Source: Streptomyces sp. JB150 (GTDB taxonomy: Bacteria > Actinomycetota > Actinomycetes > Streptomycetales > Streptomycetaceae). From it: 64,000 nt of DNA. The position numbers and the translations under genes are program-made. Where the stretch lies: the NCBI RefSeq assembly GCF_011193355.1, contig NZ_CP049780.1, positions 5,536,345 through 5,600,344 on the forward strand, written 5' to 3'. Numbering within the stretch: the first letter of the stretch is position 1; the number at the start of each line of letters is the position of its first letter. Positions 10,722-25,000 of this stretch are shown here, piece after piece. The notes beneath the pieces are model-generated. The model was not told the DNA's origin, ran no database searches, and saw nothing but the letters and a program-made list of their open reading frames with translations.

Positions 10722-12422
10722 ATGGCCAACGCACCGGTCCAGCGCATGTCCCAGTTGATGGCGAAGACCCTGCGCGACGACCCGGCGGACGCCGAGGTCC
10801 TCAGCCACAAGCTGCTCGTCCGCGCCGGCTACGTACGCCGGACCGCGGCGGGCGTGTGGACCTGGCTGCCGCTCGGCAAGAAGGTCCTCGCCAACGTGGA
10901 GCGCGTCGTCCGCGAGGAGATGGACGCCATCGGCGCCCAGGAAGTGCTGCTCCCCGCCCTGCTGCCGCGCGAGCCCTACGAGGCGACCGGCCGCTGGAAC
11001 GAGTACGGCGCCGAGCTGTTCCGCCTCCAGGACCGCAAGGGCGGCGACTACCTGCTCGGCCCCACCCACGAGGAGATCTTCACCCTGCTGGTGAAGGACC
11101 AGGCGTCCTCCTACAAGGACCTGCCGGTCATCCTCTACCAGATCCAGACCAAGTTCCGCGACGAGGCCCGCCCCCGGGCCGGCATCCTGCGCGGCCGTGA
11201 GTTCCTGATGAAGGACTCGTACTCCTTCGACCTGGAGGACGAGGGCCTCGCCCACTCCTACGCCCTGCACCGCCAGGCCTACCAGAAGATCTTCGAGCGC
11301 CTCGGCCTCGACTACCGGATCTGTGCCGCCACCGCCGGCGCCATGGGCGGCTCCAAGTCCGAGGAGTTCCTGGCCCCCGCCGAGGCCGGCGAGGACACCT
11401 TCGCGGACTGCCCGAACTGTGACTTCGCCGCCAACACCGAGGCGGTCACCTACGAGCTGAAGCCGGTCGACGCCTCCGGCGTTCCGGCCGCCGAGGACAT
11501 CCCCACCCCGGACACCCCCACCATCGAGACCCTTGCCGCCTCCCTCGGCGTCCCCGCCTCCGCCACCCTGAAGAACCTCCTGGTGAAGGTCGACGGCGAG
11601 ATCGTCGCCGTGGGCGTGCCCGGCGACCGCGAGGTCGACCTGGACAAGGTCGAGGCGCACTTCGCCCCGGCCACCGTCGAGATGGTCACCGAGGCGGACT
11701 TCGCGGCCCGCCCCGACCTGGTCCGCGGCTACGTCGGCCCGCAGGGCCTGGGCAAGGTGAAGTACATCGCCGACCCGCGCGTGGCCCCCGGCACCGCATG
11801 GATCACCGGCGCCAACAAGCCCGGCACGCACACCAAGAACGTCGTCGCGGGCCGCGACTTCGAGGTCGACGAGTACGTCGACGTCGTGGTCGTCCAGGAG
11901 GGCGATCCCTGCCCCCAGTGCGGCACCGGCCTGAAGCTGGACCGCGCCATCGAGATCGGCCACATCTTCCAGCTGGGCCGCAAGTACACCGACGCGCTCA
12001 AGCTCGACGTGCTCGGCCAGAACGGCAAGCCGGTCCGCGTCACCATGGGCTCCTACGGCATCGGCGTCTCCCGCGCGGTCGCCGCGCTCGCCGAGCAGAC
12101 CGCCGACGACAAGGGCCTGTGCTGGCCCAAGGAGATCGCCCCCGCCGACGTCCACGTCGTCGCCGCAGGCAAGGCACTGCAGACCGAACTGGCCCTCGAC
12201 ATCTCCGAGAAGCTGGCGGCGGCCGGCGTGCGCGTCCTGGTCGACGACCGCGCGGGCGTCTCCCCGGGCGTGAAGTTCACCGACTCCGAGCTGATCGGTG
12301 TCCCCCAGATCCTCGTCGCCGGCCGCCGCGCCGCCGACGGCGTGGTCGAGCTGAAGGACCGCAGGACCGGCGAGCGCGAGGAACTCACGGTCGAGGAGGC
12401 CATCGCCCGCCTCACGGCGTGA
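10722..12422 (+). CDS. proS: Prolyl-tRNA synthetase, bacterial type
   Basis: Class II synthetase charging tRNA-Pro. The 566-aa length fits the bacterial form with an inserted editing domain. Motif 2 is [21 protein letters not shown]. Residues ~230-390 are the INS/YbaK-like editing insertion. Motif 3 is [15 protein letters not shown], and the anticodon-binding domain is C-terminal. ATG at 10722 follows GCAGGAG. It ends in a strong hairpin and converges with the next, leftward gene. Confidence 0.98.
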   Translation: MANAPVQRMSQLMAKTLRDDPADAEVLSHKLLVRAGYVRRTAAGVWTWLPLGKKVLANVERVVREEMDAIGAQEVLLPALLPREPYEATGRWNEYGAELFRLQDRKGGDYLLGPTHEEIFTLLVKDQASSYKDLPVILYQIQTKFRDEARPRAGILRGREFLMKDSYSFDLEDEGLAHSYALHRQAYQKIFERLGLDYRICAATAGAMGGSKSEEFLAPAEAGEDTFADCPNCDFAANTEAVTYELKPVDASGVPAAEDIPTPDTPTIETLAASLGVPASATLKNLLVKVDGEIVAVGVPGDREVDLDKVEAHFAPATVEMVTEADFAARPDLVRGYVGPQGLGKVKYIADPRVAPGTAWITGANKPGTHTKNVVAGRDFEVDEYVDVVVVQEGDPCPQCGTGLKLDRAIEIGHIFQLGRKYTDALKLDVLGQNGKPVRVTMGSYGIGVSRAVAALAEQTADDKGLCWPKEIAPADVHVVAAGKALQTELALDISEKLAAAGVRVLVDDRAGVSPGVKFTDSELIGVPQILVAGRRAADGVVELKDRRTGEREELTVEEAIARLTA

Positions 12423-12446
12423 GCGGCGGCCACGGCAGACACCTGT

Positions 12447-12483
12447 GAACGCCGGGCGGGCCGAACCGGCCCGTCCGGCGTTC
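12447..12483. terminator. Terminator hairpin after proS
   Basis: A 17-bp stem (12447-12463 with 12467-12483) with one G-U pair and a 3-nt loop, 24 nt after the proS stop. Near-symmetry lets it serve the convergent gene at 12556 as well. Confidence 0.75.
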
Positions 12484-12555
12484 GGGGACGAGGCCCGTTC
12501 AGGGCCGAAGCGGGGGCGCGGGGGCGGCAGCCCCCGGAGGCCGGCGGGACACCCC

Positions 12556-13455
12556 CTAAAGCCAGCCGGCGAACTCCAGCAGCAGCTCCGCGTCCCGCGC
12601 CCGGCCCACCCTGCGCGCCCGCACCCCCGACTCCACGGCCCGGAACAGCGTCCAGCCGCGCAGCCGTTCCTGGTCCACGTCCAGCGACTCCGCGAGCCGC
12701 TTCACCCGCCGCCGCGTCGTCGCCGCCCCCGACGGCTGCGCGATCAGATCCTCCACCCGGTCCCGGACCAGCCGCGCCAGATCGAACGCGCACTCCCCGA
12801 CCACCGGGTCCGGCCCCACGGCCAGCCACGGCATCCGGTCCCCGGCCAGCACCTTGCTCTGCCGGAACGTGCCGTGCAGCAGCCGCTCCTCCGGCGGCGC
12901 CGCCAGCAGCTCCTCGCGGGCCGCCAGCGCCACCTCCACCAGCGGCGCGACCTCCGCGTCCGCCTCCGCGCTCGCCCGCATCGCCGCGGCCTGCCGCCCC
13001 GTGCGCCCGGCGACCGTCTCGAAGGTGTGGCCCTGCGGCGGCGCCACCCACAGCCGGCGCAGCGTGCCCGCCGCCTCCAGCAGCGCCTTCGCCTCCGGCA
13101 GCGACCGCACCGACACATCCGGGTGGAGCCGCTCCAGCAGCAGCGCCCCGTCGGGCGCGTCGTCCTCCAGCAGCTGGACGGCGCCCCGCCCGGCCCACTG
13201 CGCGAGCGCGGCCCGCTCGCTCTCCGGACGGGCCCGGGGCGGCGCCAGCTTCAGCACGGCCGGGGTGCCGTCGGGACGCCGTACGAGCACCACGAGACTG
13301 CTGCGGCCACCCGGCACCTGCACCCGCTCGACGGTCAACTCGCGCAGCGCGACGGCCTGCCGTACCGTCCCGGGCAGCTTCTCGAGCCAGTCGCCACCGT
13401 CCGGTGCCGTCTCACCGAGCGCCCTCACCAGACGCCGCGGCGGTTCGAAAGCCAT
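12556..13455 (-). CDS. Aminoglycoside phosphotransferase-like protein with degenerate active site
   Basis: A 299-aa protein of the APH/streptomycin-6-kinase fold. The ATP-lysine strand AVLKLAPP (K69) and ALLLERL hinge are present. The catalytic loop, normally HGDLHxxNVL, reads LHGTFRQSKVL (residues 193-203), so the base Asp is Thr196 and the metal-binding Asn is Lys201. The DFG-equivalent, normally AIDPKP, reads LAVGPDP and also lacks Asp. Fold retention with loss of these residues suggests a pseudokinase or ligand-binding role rather than resistance. ATG 13455. It is the last gene of a three-gene leftward cluster, 27 bp after the DUF4439 gene. Confidence 0.8.
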   Translation of the reverse strand: MAFEPPRRLVRALGETAPDGGDWLEKLPGTVRQAVALRELTVERVQVPGGRSSLVVLVRRPDGTPAVLKLAPPRARPESERAALAQWAGRGAVQLLEDDAPDGALLLERLHPDVSVRSLPEAKALLEAAGTLRRLWVAPPQGHTFETVAGRTGRQAAAMRASAEADAEVAPLVEVALAAREELLAAPPEERLLHGTFRQSKVLAGDRMPWLAVGPDPVVGECAFDLARLVRDRVEDLIAQPSGAATTRRRVKRLAESLDVDQERLRGWTLFRAVESGVRARRVGRARDAELLLEFAGWL

Positions 13456-13482
13456 ACGCGAGTCGTTCCCTTCCGGTGCGGT

Positions 13483-13943
13483 TCACGTCGTGGGCGTCGC
13501 GGACGCCGACGCGGTGCCCGCCCGTTCGGCGAGCCCAGGGAAGGCTACGCTCCCGCCCCGCCAGCGCACCGCCCGCACCGCCGCCTCCCGCAGCGCGGCG
13601 GCCGCCGTGCCCCGGCGCTGCCCCTCGGCTGCCCGCACCAGATCGGAGTAGACCCCGGCCACCCGTTCCTCCAGTTCGGCGGCGAGCCGGGCGGCGGACT
13701 CGGAGTCGGTCACCGCGAACGGCAGCGCGTACCCGGCCGCCGCGGCCACCGGCCTGCCGCCGAGATCCCGCACCTCACGCGCGAGCGCGTCCCGCCGCGC
13801 CCGGTGCGCGTCGTACGCCGCCCGCGCCTCGCCGCGCCGCTCCTGCCGGATCCGCCCGCCGACGACCCCGTACCCGTACACCGCCGCGTGCTCCGCCGCC
13901 AGCGCCGCCTGCAGCGCGCCCAGTTCCCGCTCGGTCACCTCGC

Positions 13944-13947
<4 letters not shown>
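13483..13947 (-). CDS. DUF4439 ferritin-like protein
   Basis: A 154-aa, all-helical, alanine-rich protein. LQAALAAEHAAVYGYGVVGGR and the matching helix AYDAHRARRDAL fit the ferritin-like four-helix DUF4439 family. The function is unknown and metal binding is not evident. It starts with GTG at 13947, overlapping the lipoprotein stop as GTGA, so the two are translationally coupled. Confidence 0.82.
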
Positions 13948-14504
<557 letters not shown>

Positions 14505-14732
14505 GGCTGGCGTCCTCGGAGGCTCGTACGAACGTCATGGGCGGCACCCGGTGGCCCGCCCGTGATCACGGTACCCGCGCACGTGTCCGACACCACTCAT
14601 CGGCACCGGCACCCGCAGCGCACCGGCACCGCCCGGAGGCCGGTGGACGGCAACACTCCCCGGGACCAGATAACCTTTGACCTGACACACGACCCATCAC
14701 ACAACAGCACACGCGGCCGAGGAGTCACCCGG

Positions 14733-15242
14733 ATGAGCACCACCCAGAGCGAGAGGCTGCGAGAACTGCTGGAACCGCTCGTCAGCTCCCAGGGCCTGGA
14801 TCTGGAAGAGATCGCGGTGGACTCGGTCGGACGCAAGCGGGTGCTGCGCGTCGTCGTCGACTCCGACACCGGAGCGGACCTGGACCAGATCGCCGATGTG
14901 AGCCGCGCGCTCTCGGCGAAGCTCGACGAGACGGACGCGATGGGCGAGGGCGAGTACACCCTCGAGGTCGGCACCCCGGGCGCGGAACGCCTCCTCACGG
15001 AACACCGGCACTATGTGCGCGCCACGGGCCGCCTGGCGAGGTTCCAGCTGACCGAGGGCGGCGAACTGGTCGCCAGGATCCTCGGGGTCGACGACGAGGG
15101 CGTCGAGCTGGAGGTGCCCGGAGTCAAGGGCCGCAAGGCCACCGCGCGCCGGCTGGCCTTCCCGGAGATCGCCAGGGCACGTGTCCAGGTCGAGTTCAAC
15201 CGCAAGGACGAGAAGTCCCACAAGAAGGAAGAGGAGGCGTAG
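14733..15242 (+). CDS. rimP: Ribosome maturation factor RimP
   Basis: Needed for 30S subunit maturation. The 169-aa protein has the N-terminal alpha/beta domain ([20 protein letters not shown]...RVVVDSD), the conserved [12 protein letters not shown] motif and a C-terminal SH3-like barrel. ATG at 14733 is preceded by GAGGAG; the same frame extends far upstream but without homology. It begins the conserved rimP-nusA-ylxR-infB cluster, 2 bp before nusA. Confidence 0.96.
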   Translation: MSTTQSERLRELLEPLVSSQGLDLEEIAVDSVGRKRVLRVVVDSDTGADLDQIADVSRALSAKLDETDAMGEGEYTLEVGTPGAERLLTEHRHYVRATGRLARFQLTEGGELVARILGVDDEGVELEVPGVKGRKATARRLAFPEIARARVQVEFNRKDEKSHKKEEEA

Positions 15243-15244
15243 CC

Positions 15245-16243
15245 GTGGACATCGACATGAGTGCCCTGCGGGGCTTGGTACGGGAGAAGGAGATCTCCTT
15301 CTCCCTGCTGGTCGAGGCCATCGAATCGGCCCTCCTCATCGCCTACCACCGCACCGAGGGAAGCCGCCGGCACGCGCGCGTGGAGCTCAACCGCGAGACC
15401 GGTCACGTGACCGTGTGGGCGAAGGAGGACCCCGAGGACCTCGAGCCGGGGCAGGAGCCCCGCGAGTTCGACGACACCCCGTCCGGCTTCGGCCGTATCG
15501 CCGCCACCACCGCCAAGCAGGTCATCCTGCAGCGGCTGCGCGACGCCGAGGACGACGCGACGCTCGGCGAGTACGCCGGCCGCGAGGGCGACATCGTCAC
15601 CGGCGTGGTCCAGCAGGGCCGCGACCCGAAGAACGTGCTCGTCGACATCGGCAAGCTGGAGGCCATCCTGCCGGTGCAGGAGCAGGTGCCCGGCGAGACC
15701 TACCCGCACGGCATGCGCCTGCGGTCGTACGTCGTCCGGGTGGCGAAGGGTGTCCGCGGCCCGTCCGTGACCCTGTCGCGCACGCACCCCAATCTGGTGA
15801 AGAAGCTCTTCGCGCTGGAGGTGCCGGAAATCGCCGACGGCTCCGTCGAGATCGCCGCCATCGCGCGGGAGGCCGGTCACCGGACGAAGATCGCGGTCCG
15901 CTCCACCCGTTCGGGTCTGAACGCCAAGGGCGCCTGCATCGGCCCCATGGGCGGCCGTGTGCGCAACGTCATGGGCGAGCTGAACGGTGAGAAGATCGAC
16001 ATCGTCGACTGGTCGGACGACCCGGCGGAGATGGTGGCGAACGCCCTGTCCCCGGCCCGCGTCACGAAGGTCGAGGTCGTGGACCTGGCCGCCCGGTCCG
16101 CCCGGGTCACGGTGCCCGACTACCAGCTGTCCCTGGCCATCGGCAAGGAGGGCCAGAACGCCCGCCTCGCCGCCCGGCTCACCGGCTGGCGGATCGACAT
16201 CCGGCCCGACACCGAGCAGGGCGCGGACCGGTCCGGGGAATAG
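15245..16243 (+). CDS. nusA: Transcription termination/antitermination factor NusA
   Basis: RNA-polymerase-binding factor controlling pausing and termination. The 332 aa comprise the N-terminal polymerase-binding domain, S1 ([21 protein letters not shown]), KH1 ([24 protein letters not shown]) and KH2 ([22 protein letters not shown]). It lacks the acidic repeats of the E. coli form, which is normal in actinobacteria. GTG at 15245 has GAGGAGG upstream. Confidence 0.97.
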   Translation: MDIDMSALRGLVREKEISFSLLVEAIESALLIAYHRTEGSRRHARVELNRETGHVTVWAKEDPEDLEPGQEPREFDDTPSGFGRIAATTAKQVILQRLRDAEDDATLGEYAGREGDIVTGVVQQGRDPKNVLVDIGKLEAILPVQEQVPGETYPHGMRLRSYVVRVAKGVRGPSVTLSRTHPNLVKKLFALEVPEIADGSVEIAAIAREAGHRTKIAVRSTRSGLNAKGACIGPMGGRVRNVMGELNGEKIDIVDWSDDPAEMVANALSPARVTKVEVVDLAARSARVTVPDYQLSLAIGKEGQNARLAARLTGWRIDIRPDTEQGADRSGE

Positions 16244-16345
16244 ATCCCGGCCGCGCAACGCTGAGATCACGACAGGTTGCCGCGCTGCAACTGTTCGAAT
16301 CCCGCCCCACAGGAGTGAGGTGCGTACGGGGAGGTAGACTTAGGA

Positions 16346-16642
16346 GTGTCTGGCCGGACGCGGGTCCGCGCTTGCCCTGAACGCACCTGTGTGGGGTGCC
16401 GGGAACGAGCGGCCAAGACGGAGCTGCTGCGCATCGTGGCGATCGAGGACGAATGCGTCCCCGATCCTCGCGGTACGCTGCCCGGCCGGGGTGCGTACGT
16501 ACACCCCGCCCTGGTCTGTCTCGATCAGGCGGTTCGCCGCCGGGCGTTCCCGCGGGCACTGCGCGCCCCGGGAGCGCTCGACACAAAGGCGTTGCGCCAG
16601 TACGTCGAGCGGACGACAGTTGTCGACCAGGCAACACGGTAA
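16346..16642 (+). CDS. ylxR: YlxR (DUF448) RNA-binding protein
   Basis: A 98-aa protein with the YlxR signature RACPERTCVGCRERAAKTELLRIV and the GRGAYVHP motif. In bacteria the family sits between nusA and infB and is linked to RNA binding and RNase P modulation. GTG at 16346 is preceded by GGGGAGG. Confidence 0.93.
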   Translation: MSGRTRVRACPERTCVGCRERAAKTELLRIVAIEDECVPDPRGTLPGRGAYVHPALVCLDQAVRRRAFPRALRAPGALDTKALRQYVERTTVVDQATR

Positions 16643-16706
16643 GAAACGTGCCGTACGGAACCCCGTGCGGCTTGGTACCTCGCGAGTCGAAAGCAGGTCG
16701 AGATTG

Positions 16707-16739
16707 CGATGAGCACTCGATGAGTACGCGATGAGTACG
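16707..16739 (+). repeat. Three tandem 11-bp repeats upstream of infB
   Basis: CGATGAGCACT, CGATGAGTACG and CGATGAGTACG are directly adjacent, 51 bp before the infB start. Each contains ATG AGT/AGC-like triplets but no long reading frame. Confidence 0.8.
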
Positions 16740-16789
16740 CCCATGAACTAGCGACGGTCCGGCCGCAACCCGGACCTCAAAGGAGCGAA

Positions 16790-19864
<3,075 letters not shown>

Positions 19865-19879
19865 CGCTCACGGTCCGTG

Positions 19880-19911
19880 CCGGCCGACGGGAGTCCGCTC
19901 CCGTCGGCCGG
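19880..19911 (+). terminator. Terminator hairpin after infB
   Basis: Perfect 14-bp stem (19880-19893 with 19898-19911) with a TCCG loop, 16 nt after the infB stop. Confidence 0.75.
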
Positions 19912-20106
19912 TGCGCCGTTTCGCGGCCCCGGGGCCTGCCCGGCAGGCCGCGCCGGCCGACCCGCACGGGCCGGCCCGCACGGGGCTGCGCAGCGTAATA
20001 TCCGTCGATGGTCCCGCCCCCTTCGTTGTACGGTTCTGGGGGAGTCCCTGGCCGCACGGCCGGCAGGACCATCGATCCCGTACCGGCGGGTGAACCGGTT
20101 ACACAG

Positions 20107-20400
20107 ATGTATGTGGGGACGCTGTCCTTCGACCTGCTCCTCGGCGACGTACGGTCGCTGAAGGAGAAGCGCTCCGTCGTCCGCCCGATCGTCGCCGAGC
20201 TCCAGCGCAAGTACGCGGTGAGCGCGGCCGAGGTGGACCATATGGACCTCCACCGGCGGGCCGTCGTCGGCCTGGCCGTGGTGTCCGGCGACGCGGGGCA
20301 CCTCACCGACGTACTGGACCGGTGCGAACGGCTGGTCGCCGGCCGCCCCGAGGTGGACCTGCTGTCGGTACGCCGGCGCATCCACGGCGAAGACGACTGA
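20107..20400 (+). CDS. DUF503 (YlxP-like) protein
   Basis: A 97-aa protein with the DUF503 pattern MYVGTLSFDLLLGDVRSLKEKR and VVGLAVVSGD. It is commonly encoded between infB and rbfA and is thought to assist ribosome biogenesis. ATG at 20107 begins exactly at the family N-terminus; the upstream part of the frame is not homologous. The ribosome binding site is weak. Confidence 0.92.
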   Translation: MYVGTLSFDLLLGDVRSLKEKRSVVRPIVAELQRKYAVSAAEVDHMDLHRRAVVGLAVVSGDAGHLTDVLDRCERLVAGRPEVDLLSVRRRIHGEDD

Positions 20401-20450
20401 CGACGACCCCAGCCCAAGAACGCAAGAGAGAAAGAACGGGAGACGGACCA

Positions 20451-20897
20451 GTGGCCGACAACGCGCGGGCTAAGAGGCTGGCGGACCTCATCCGAGAGGT
20501 GGTGGCCCAGAAGCTGCAGCGCGGGATCAAGGACCCGCGGCTCGGCTCGCACGTCACCATCACCGACACCCGGGTGACGGGCGACCTGCGGGAGGCGACC
20601 GTCTTCTACACCGTGTACGGGGACGAGGAGGACCGGAAGGCCGCCGCGGCCGGACTGGAGAGCGCCAAGGGCGTCCTGCGCTCCGAGGTCGGCAGGGCGG
20701 CCGGGGTGAAGTTCACCCCGACCCTCACCTTCGTCGCCGACGCCCTGCCGGACACCGCCCGCACCATCGAGGACCTCCTCGACAAGGCGCGGCAGTCCGA
20801 CGAGGCGGTGCGCGAGGCCGCCGCCAAGGCGCAGTACGCCGCCGGGGCGGACCCGTACAAGAAGCCGGGCGAGGACGAGGACGACGCCGCCGAATGA
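20451..20897 (+). CDS. rbfA: Ribosome-binding factor A
   Basis: A 148-aa KH-like protein acting in late 30S maturation (16S 5' helix). It has the family start RAKRLADLIREVVAQKLQRGIKDPRLG and the VTGDLREATVFYTVYG and KFTPTLTFVAD strands. GTG at 20451 has GGGAGA upstream. It overlaps truB by 4 bp (ATGA). Confidence 0.96.
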   Translation: MADNARAKRLADLIREVVAQKLQRGIKDPRLGSHVTITDTRVTGDLREATVFYTVYGDEEDRKAAAAGLESAKGVLRSEVGRAAGVKFTPTLTFVADALPDTARTIEDLLDKARQSDEAVREAAAKAQYAAGADPYKKPGEDEDDAAE

Positions 20898-21799
20898 ACC
20901 GCAAGCCCACCCCGCCCGACGGCCTGGTCATCGTGGACAAGCCGTCGGGCTTCACTTCGCACGACGTCGTGGCCAAGATGCGCGGCATCGCGAAGACCCG
21001 GCGCGTCGGACACGCCGGCACGCTCGACCCCATGGCGACGGGCGTGCTCGTCCTCGGCGTGGAGCGCGCCACCAAGCTCCTCGGGCACCTGGCACTGACC
21101 GAGAAGGAGTACCTGGGCACCATCCGCCTGGGTCAGACCACCGTCACGGACGACGCCGAGGGCGAGATCACGTCCGTCACCGACGCCTCCGGGGTCACCC
21201 GGGACGCCATCGACACCGGCATCGCCAAGCTGACCGGCGACATCATGCAGGTGCCGTCCAAGGTCAGCGCCATCAAGATCAACGGCGTGCGGTCCTACAA
21301 GCGGGCCCGCGAGGGCGAGGAGTTCGACATCCCCGCCCGCCCGGTCACCGTGAAGTCGTTCGCGGTGTACGACGTCCGGGACGCCGTCGCCGAGGACGGC
21401 ACCCCCGTGCTCGACCTGGTGGTGTCCGTCGTCTGCTCCTCCGGCACCTACATCCGGGCCCTCGCCCGCGATCTGGGCGCCGGCCTCGGCGTCGGCGGCC
21501 ACCTCACCGCGCTGCGCCGCACCCGCGTCGGGCCGTACAAGCTGGACGCCGCCAGGACGCTCGACCAGCTCCAGCAGGAGCTGACCGTGATGCCGATCGC
21601 CGAGGCCGCCGCGGCCGCGTTCCCGCGCTGGGACGTCGACGCCAAGCGGGCCCGGCTGCTCGTCAACGGCGTCCGGCTGGAGATGCCCGAGACGTACGCG
21701 GGCGCGGGCGCGGTCGCCGTCTTCGACCCCGAGGGCCGCTTCCTCGCGCTCGTCGAGGAGCAGCGGGGCAAGGCCAAGAGCCTCGCCGTCTTCGGCTGA
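20894..21799 (+). CDS. truB: tRNA pseudouridine(55) synthase
   Basis: Makes pseudouridine 55 in the T-loop of tRNAs. The 301-aa protein has the catalytic aspartate in GHAGTLDPMATGVLVLG, the KEYLGTIRLGQTT and SSGTYIRALARDLG motifs, and a C-terminal PUA-like region. ATG overlaps the rbfA stop. The last 35 bp, including the stop, are duplicated immediately downstream. Confidence 0.97.
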   Translation: MNRKPTPPDGLVIVDKPSGFTSHDVVAKMRGIAKTRRVGHAGTLDPMATGVLVLGVERATKLLGHLALTEKEYLGTIRLGQTTVTDDAEGEITSVTDASGVTRDAIDTGIAKLTGDIMQVPSKVSAIKINGVRSYKRAREGEEFDIPARPVTVKSFAVYDVRDAVAEDGTPVLDLVVSVVCSSGTYIRALARDLGAGLGVGGHLTALRRTRVGPYKLDAARTLDQLQQELTVMPIAEAAAAAFPRWDVDAKRARLLVNGVRLEMPETYAGAGAVAVFDPEGRFLALVEEQRGKAKSLAVFG

Positions 21800-21836
21800 C
21801 GGGGGCAAGGCCAGGAGCCTCGCCGTCTTCGGCTGA
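21765..21836 (+). repeat. Tandem duplication of the truB 3' end
   Basis: A 35-bp segment (21765-21799) ending in the truB stop recurs at 21802-21836 with one A-to-G change, separated by 2 bp. It is a recent local duplication. The rest of 21837-22099 holds no gene I can support. Confidence 0.9.
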
Positions 21837-22099
21837 GCCAGGCTCCACGGGCGTTGTGCGGCCTGCCCGTGGAGCGGCGGCGGTCACGGGGTGTGGCGCT
21901 GCCGCCGCTCCACGGTCCCCCCCTCGGTTCCCCCACCCCTAGGGTTATCCAGCGGTCCGCGTCCGTTCACCCGTCCGGGCAGGCGCTCGGAGTGAACCGA
22001 AGGAGCACAAGGGGGCGCGTTCGTCCCGAGAGCTGTCCCGCTGATCATCGGGCCCCTACCGTCGGACCGAGGGGCAGGCGAGCACGGCGGGGAGGTCCG

Positions 22100-25000
22100 A
22101 TGGGGGAACGGGGCCGACAGGACGACCACGCACCGCGCGAACACACTCCGCGCGGCCGTCACACGGCACGCCCGCACCCCCCGCACGAACCGCCACCGCC
22201 GCCCGGCGACGGCCTCGTCCACATCCACGACCTCGCCGGACGCCTGCGCGGCCTCGGCTTCGTCGCCGACCACCACGGCACGGTCGTCACCAGCCACGAG
22301 ACCGTCGACGGCCTGCCCCGGCTCGTCCTCCGCACCGCCACCGGCGACCGCAGCCACGTCGTCGGCGCCGACGCGGTCATCCCGCTGCCCGAACGGGACC
22401 TGGCTCTCGTCCACGCCGACGGCCTCGGCGTGGACCCCCTGCCGCTCACCGTGCGCGACCGCGTCGAGACCGGCGCCTACGTCCGGATCACCGCCGGCTG
22501 TCCGCGCGAGGCGCGGGTCCTCGGCGCCACCGAGGTGACGTACACCGCCACCGACCGCTGCCACCGGATCGACGACGCCCTGGAGCTGGCCATCGGCACC
22601 GCCGGCCGGGACGCGCTGCGGCTGGGCGGCGGCGCGGCCGGGGGACCGGTGCGGGACGCCGGGACCGGCGCGGTCGTCGCCGTCGTCGGCACCGCCCTGC
22701 GGTCCGGGCAGCGCGAGTGCGGCTTCGCCGTGTCCCTGCGGCCGGCCGGCGACGGCCCGCTGGCCGGACTGCTGGCCCGCAACGCGGCGACCGTGCCCGC
22801 GTACGGGGCCGATCTCAACCTCGCCGGGGTCCTGGAGCTGGCGGCGACCTCCGTGGGACAGGACGGGCCGCGCGGGGTGCTGGAGGGCACGGGCGGCGGC
22901 GCGCCCGACGGGCGTCCCGGCTGGGCGGCCGGCGTCCGGGCGCCCGGCGAGGCGGAGCCCGTCGAGCGCGAGGCGGTGCTGTGGCACCTCACCGCCTTCG
23001 AGCGCGGCCCGGCCGCGGTGCTCGCCCTGGTCGGCCCGCCGGGCAGCGGCCGTACGACACAGCTCGCGGCACTCGCCGCACGCCGACACCGGGGGGTCGC
23101 GGTGGCGGGCGACGCCGGGCGGGTGCCGTGTGCGCCCGAGGCGGGGGAGGGCCGCACCTCGGTGGTGGACGCGGGGGCGGTGGGGGTGTCGGCGTCGTGG
23201 CTGCGCGGTGCGGGTCCGGGAGGGGGACTGGGGGAGGGACTCGGACTCGGAGCGGGGCCGGACCCCTGCCCGGGGTCGGACGTGGCAGGGGACGTGAGCG
23301 CGGTGGGCGGGAGCGCGGCTGTCCTGGGAGGCGGCGGGGCCGGTGTGGGGGGTGTCGGGGCTGGCGTCAGGGGTGCCGGGGTCGGCGCGGGTGGTGTCCG
23401 GGCCGGTGTGGGGGGCGTGGGGGGTGCCGTGGCCGGTGCGGGCAGTGTCCGGGCCGGTGTGGGGGGCGTCGCGGCTGTGGTGGGTGGTGGGCCGGCGCCC
23501 ACGTTGTGGCTGCGGGGGGCGGATCTGCGGGAGGACGACGGTTCGATCGCGGACGCCGTGCGCCGGGCCGTGGAGCGGGCGGCGCGGATCGTCGCCGCGG
23601 CCGGGTCCCGGTCGGCCCCGCCGGACGATCTCACCCCCGAGCGCCTGGCCCGTGTCGCCCGCGAGGCGGGACGGCCGCTGCTGCTCCTGCTCGACGGCCC
23701 CGAGGAGATGCCCCCCGTCCTCACCCACCGGCTGCGCGCCTGGACCGAGCGGACGGCCGCCTGGCTGCGGGAGACGGACACGCGGCTGGTGGTCGCGTGC
23801 CGGGCCGAGTACTGGGAGTCGGCCGGCGCCGAGTTCCCCGCCGAGCTGCTGTACAGGCCCGCGGTGGAGGAAACCCCGTGGCCCGGCGGCCCGCCCTGCG
23901 TGCCCCTCGGTGACCTCACCGAGGCGGAGGCCCGCCTCGTCCGCGCCCGCCACCGCATCCCCGACGGCGCCCTCGCCGAGGCCGACGCCCGGCATCCGCT
24001 CACCCTCCGCCTGATCGCCGAGGTCCGCGCCGCGATCCCCGGCGCGCCCTGCCCGTCCCCACTCGACCACCACGACGTGTTCTCCGCCCACCTGGACCTG
24101 ATGTGCCTGCGCGTCGCGGTCCGGCTGGCCGCCGAGAACGGCCTGCGCGGCACCGCCGTACGCCGTCTGGCGGCCCGCGTCGCCGGGCAGGTCCACGAGG
24201 CCGCCCGCCGCAACCTCGGCCCCGCCCAGGGCGAACTCGACCGCACCGCCTTCGAGACGGTCTTCCCCTGGGGTCCCGCGCCCGGCCGGCTCGGCGGCGG
24301 CACCGGCTGGGCGTCCGCCGTCCTCGCCGAGGGCCTGTTCGTGCCCGCGGGCGACGGCTACCGCTTCGCCCACGAGGAGTTCGCCGACTGGATCCAGGGC
24401 CTGCACCTCGACCTCGACGAGGCCCTGCGCGCCCTCGTCCACCGCCCCCGCACCGCCGGACCGGCCCACCCCCCGCCCGTCCCGCACCACCGGATCGGCC
24501 CGGTCGTCCAGTCCCTGCTGTGCGTCGCCCGCCAGCAGGGCACAGCGGAACTCGCCGCACGGCTCGGTGAGTTGGCACAGGCACTGGACGCCGACCCGCA
24601 CTCCTGGTGGGCCGCCCGGCTGCTGCGCGAGGTCCTGCTGCGCGTGCCGGACGCCACCCCCTACCTGGCCGTACTGCGCCGGCTCGCCGACAGCGTCGTC
24701 GACCGACGGCGCCAACAGCCGTACGTGCCGGGCGACTTCGGCCCCGGCTTCTGGACCGGGCTGCGGCTCCCGGAGGCCGAACGCCTCGACCTCCTGCGCC
24801 GCCTGGTCCTCGCCGACCCCGCCCCCCAGGCCGCGCCGGGCCCCCGCTACCTGGACGCCGTCGCCGGCCTGCTCGCCGCCGCCCCGACCGCCGTACAGCC
24901 GTACCTCGTCCGCTGGTTCGACGACGAGCGGCCGCTGCCCGCGACCCCGCACGCCACCGTCGCCGCCGCCGCGCAGGCGCTGCTGCACACCCACCGCCAC

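Noticed and set aside
12556..13455. Active aminoglycoside resistance gene
   Set aside because: The catalytic Asp and metal ligands of the family are missing.
20008..20106. N-terminal extension of the DUF503 frame
   Set aside because: The family N-terminus starts at 20107; the extension contains the infB terminator flank and has no homology.
21765..21836. truB 3' duplication as an integrase attachment site
   Set aside because: No integrase, tRNA gene or mobile element is nearby; simple tandem duplication explains it.
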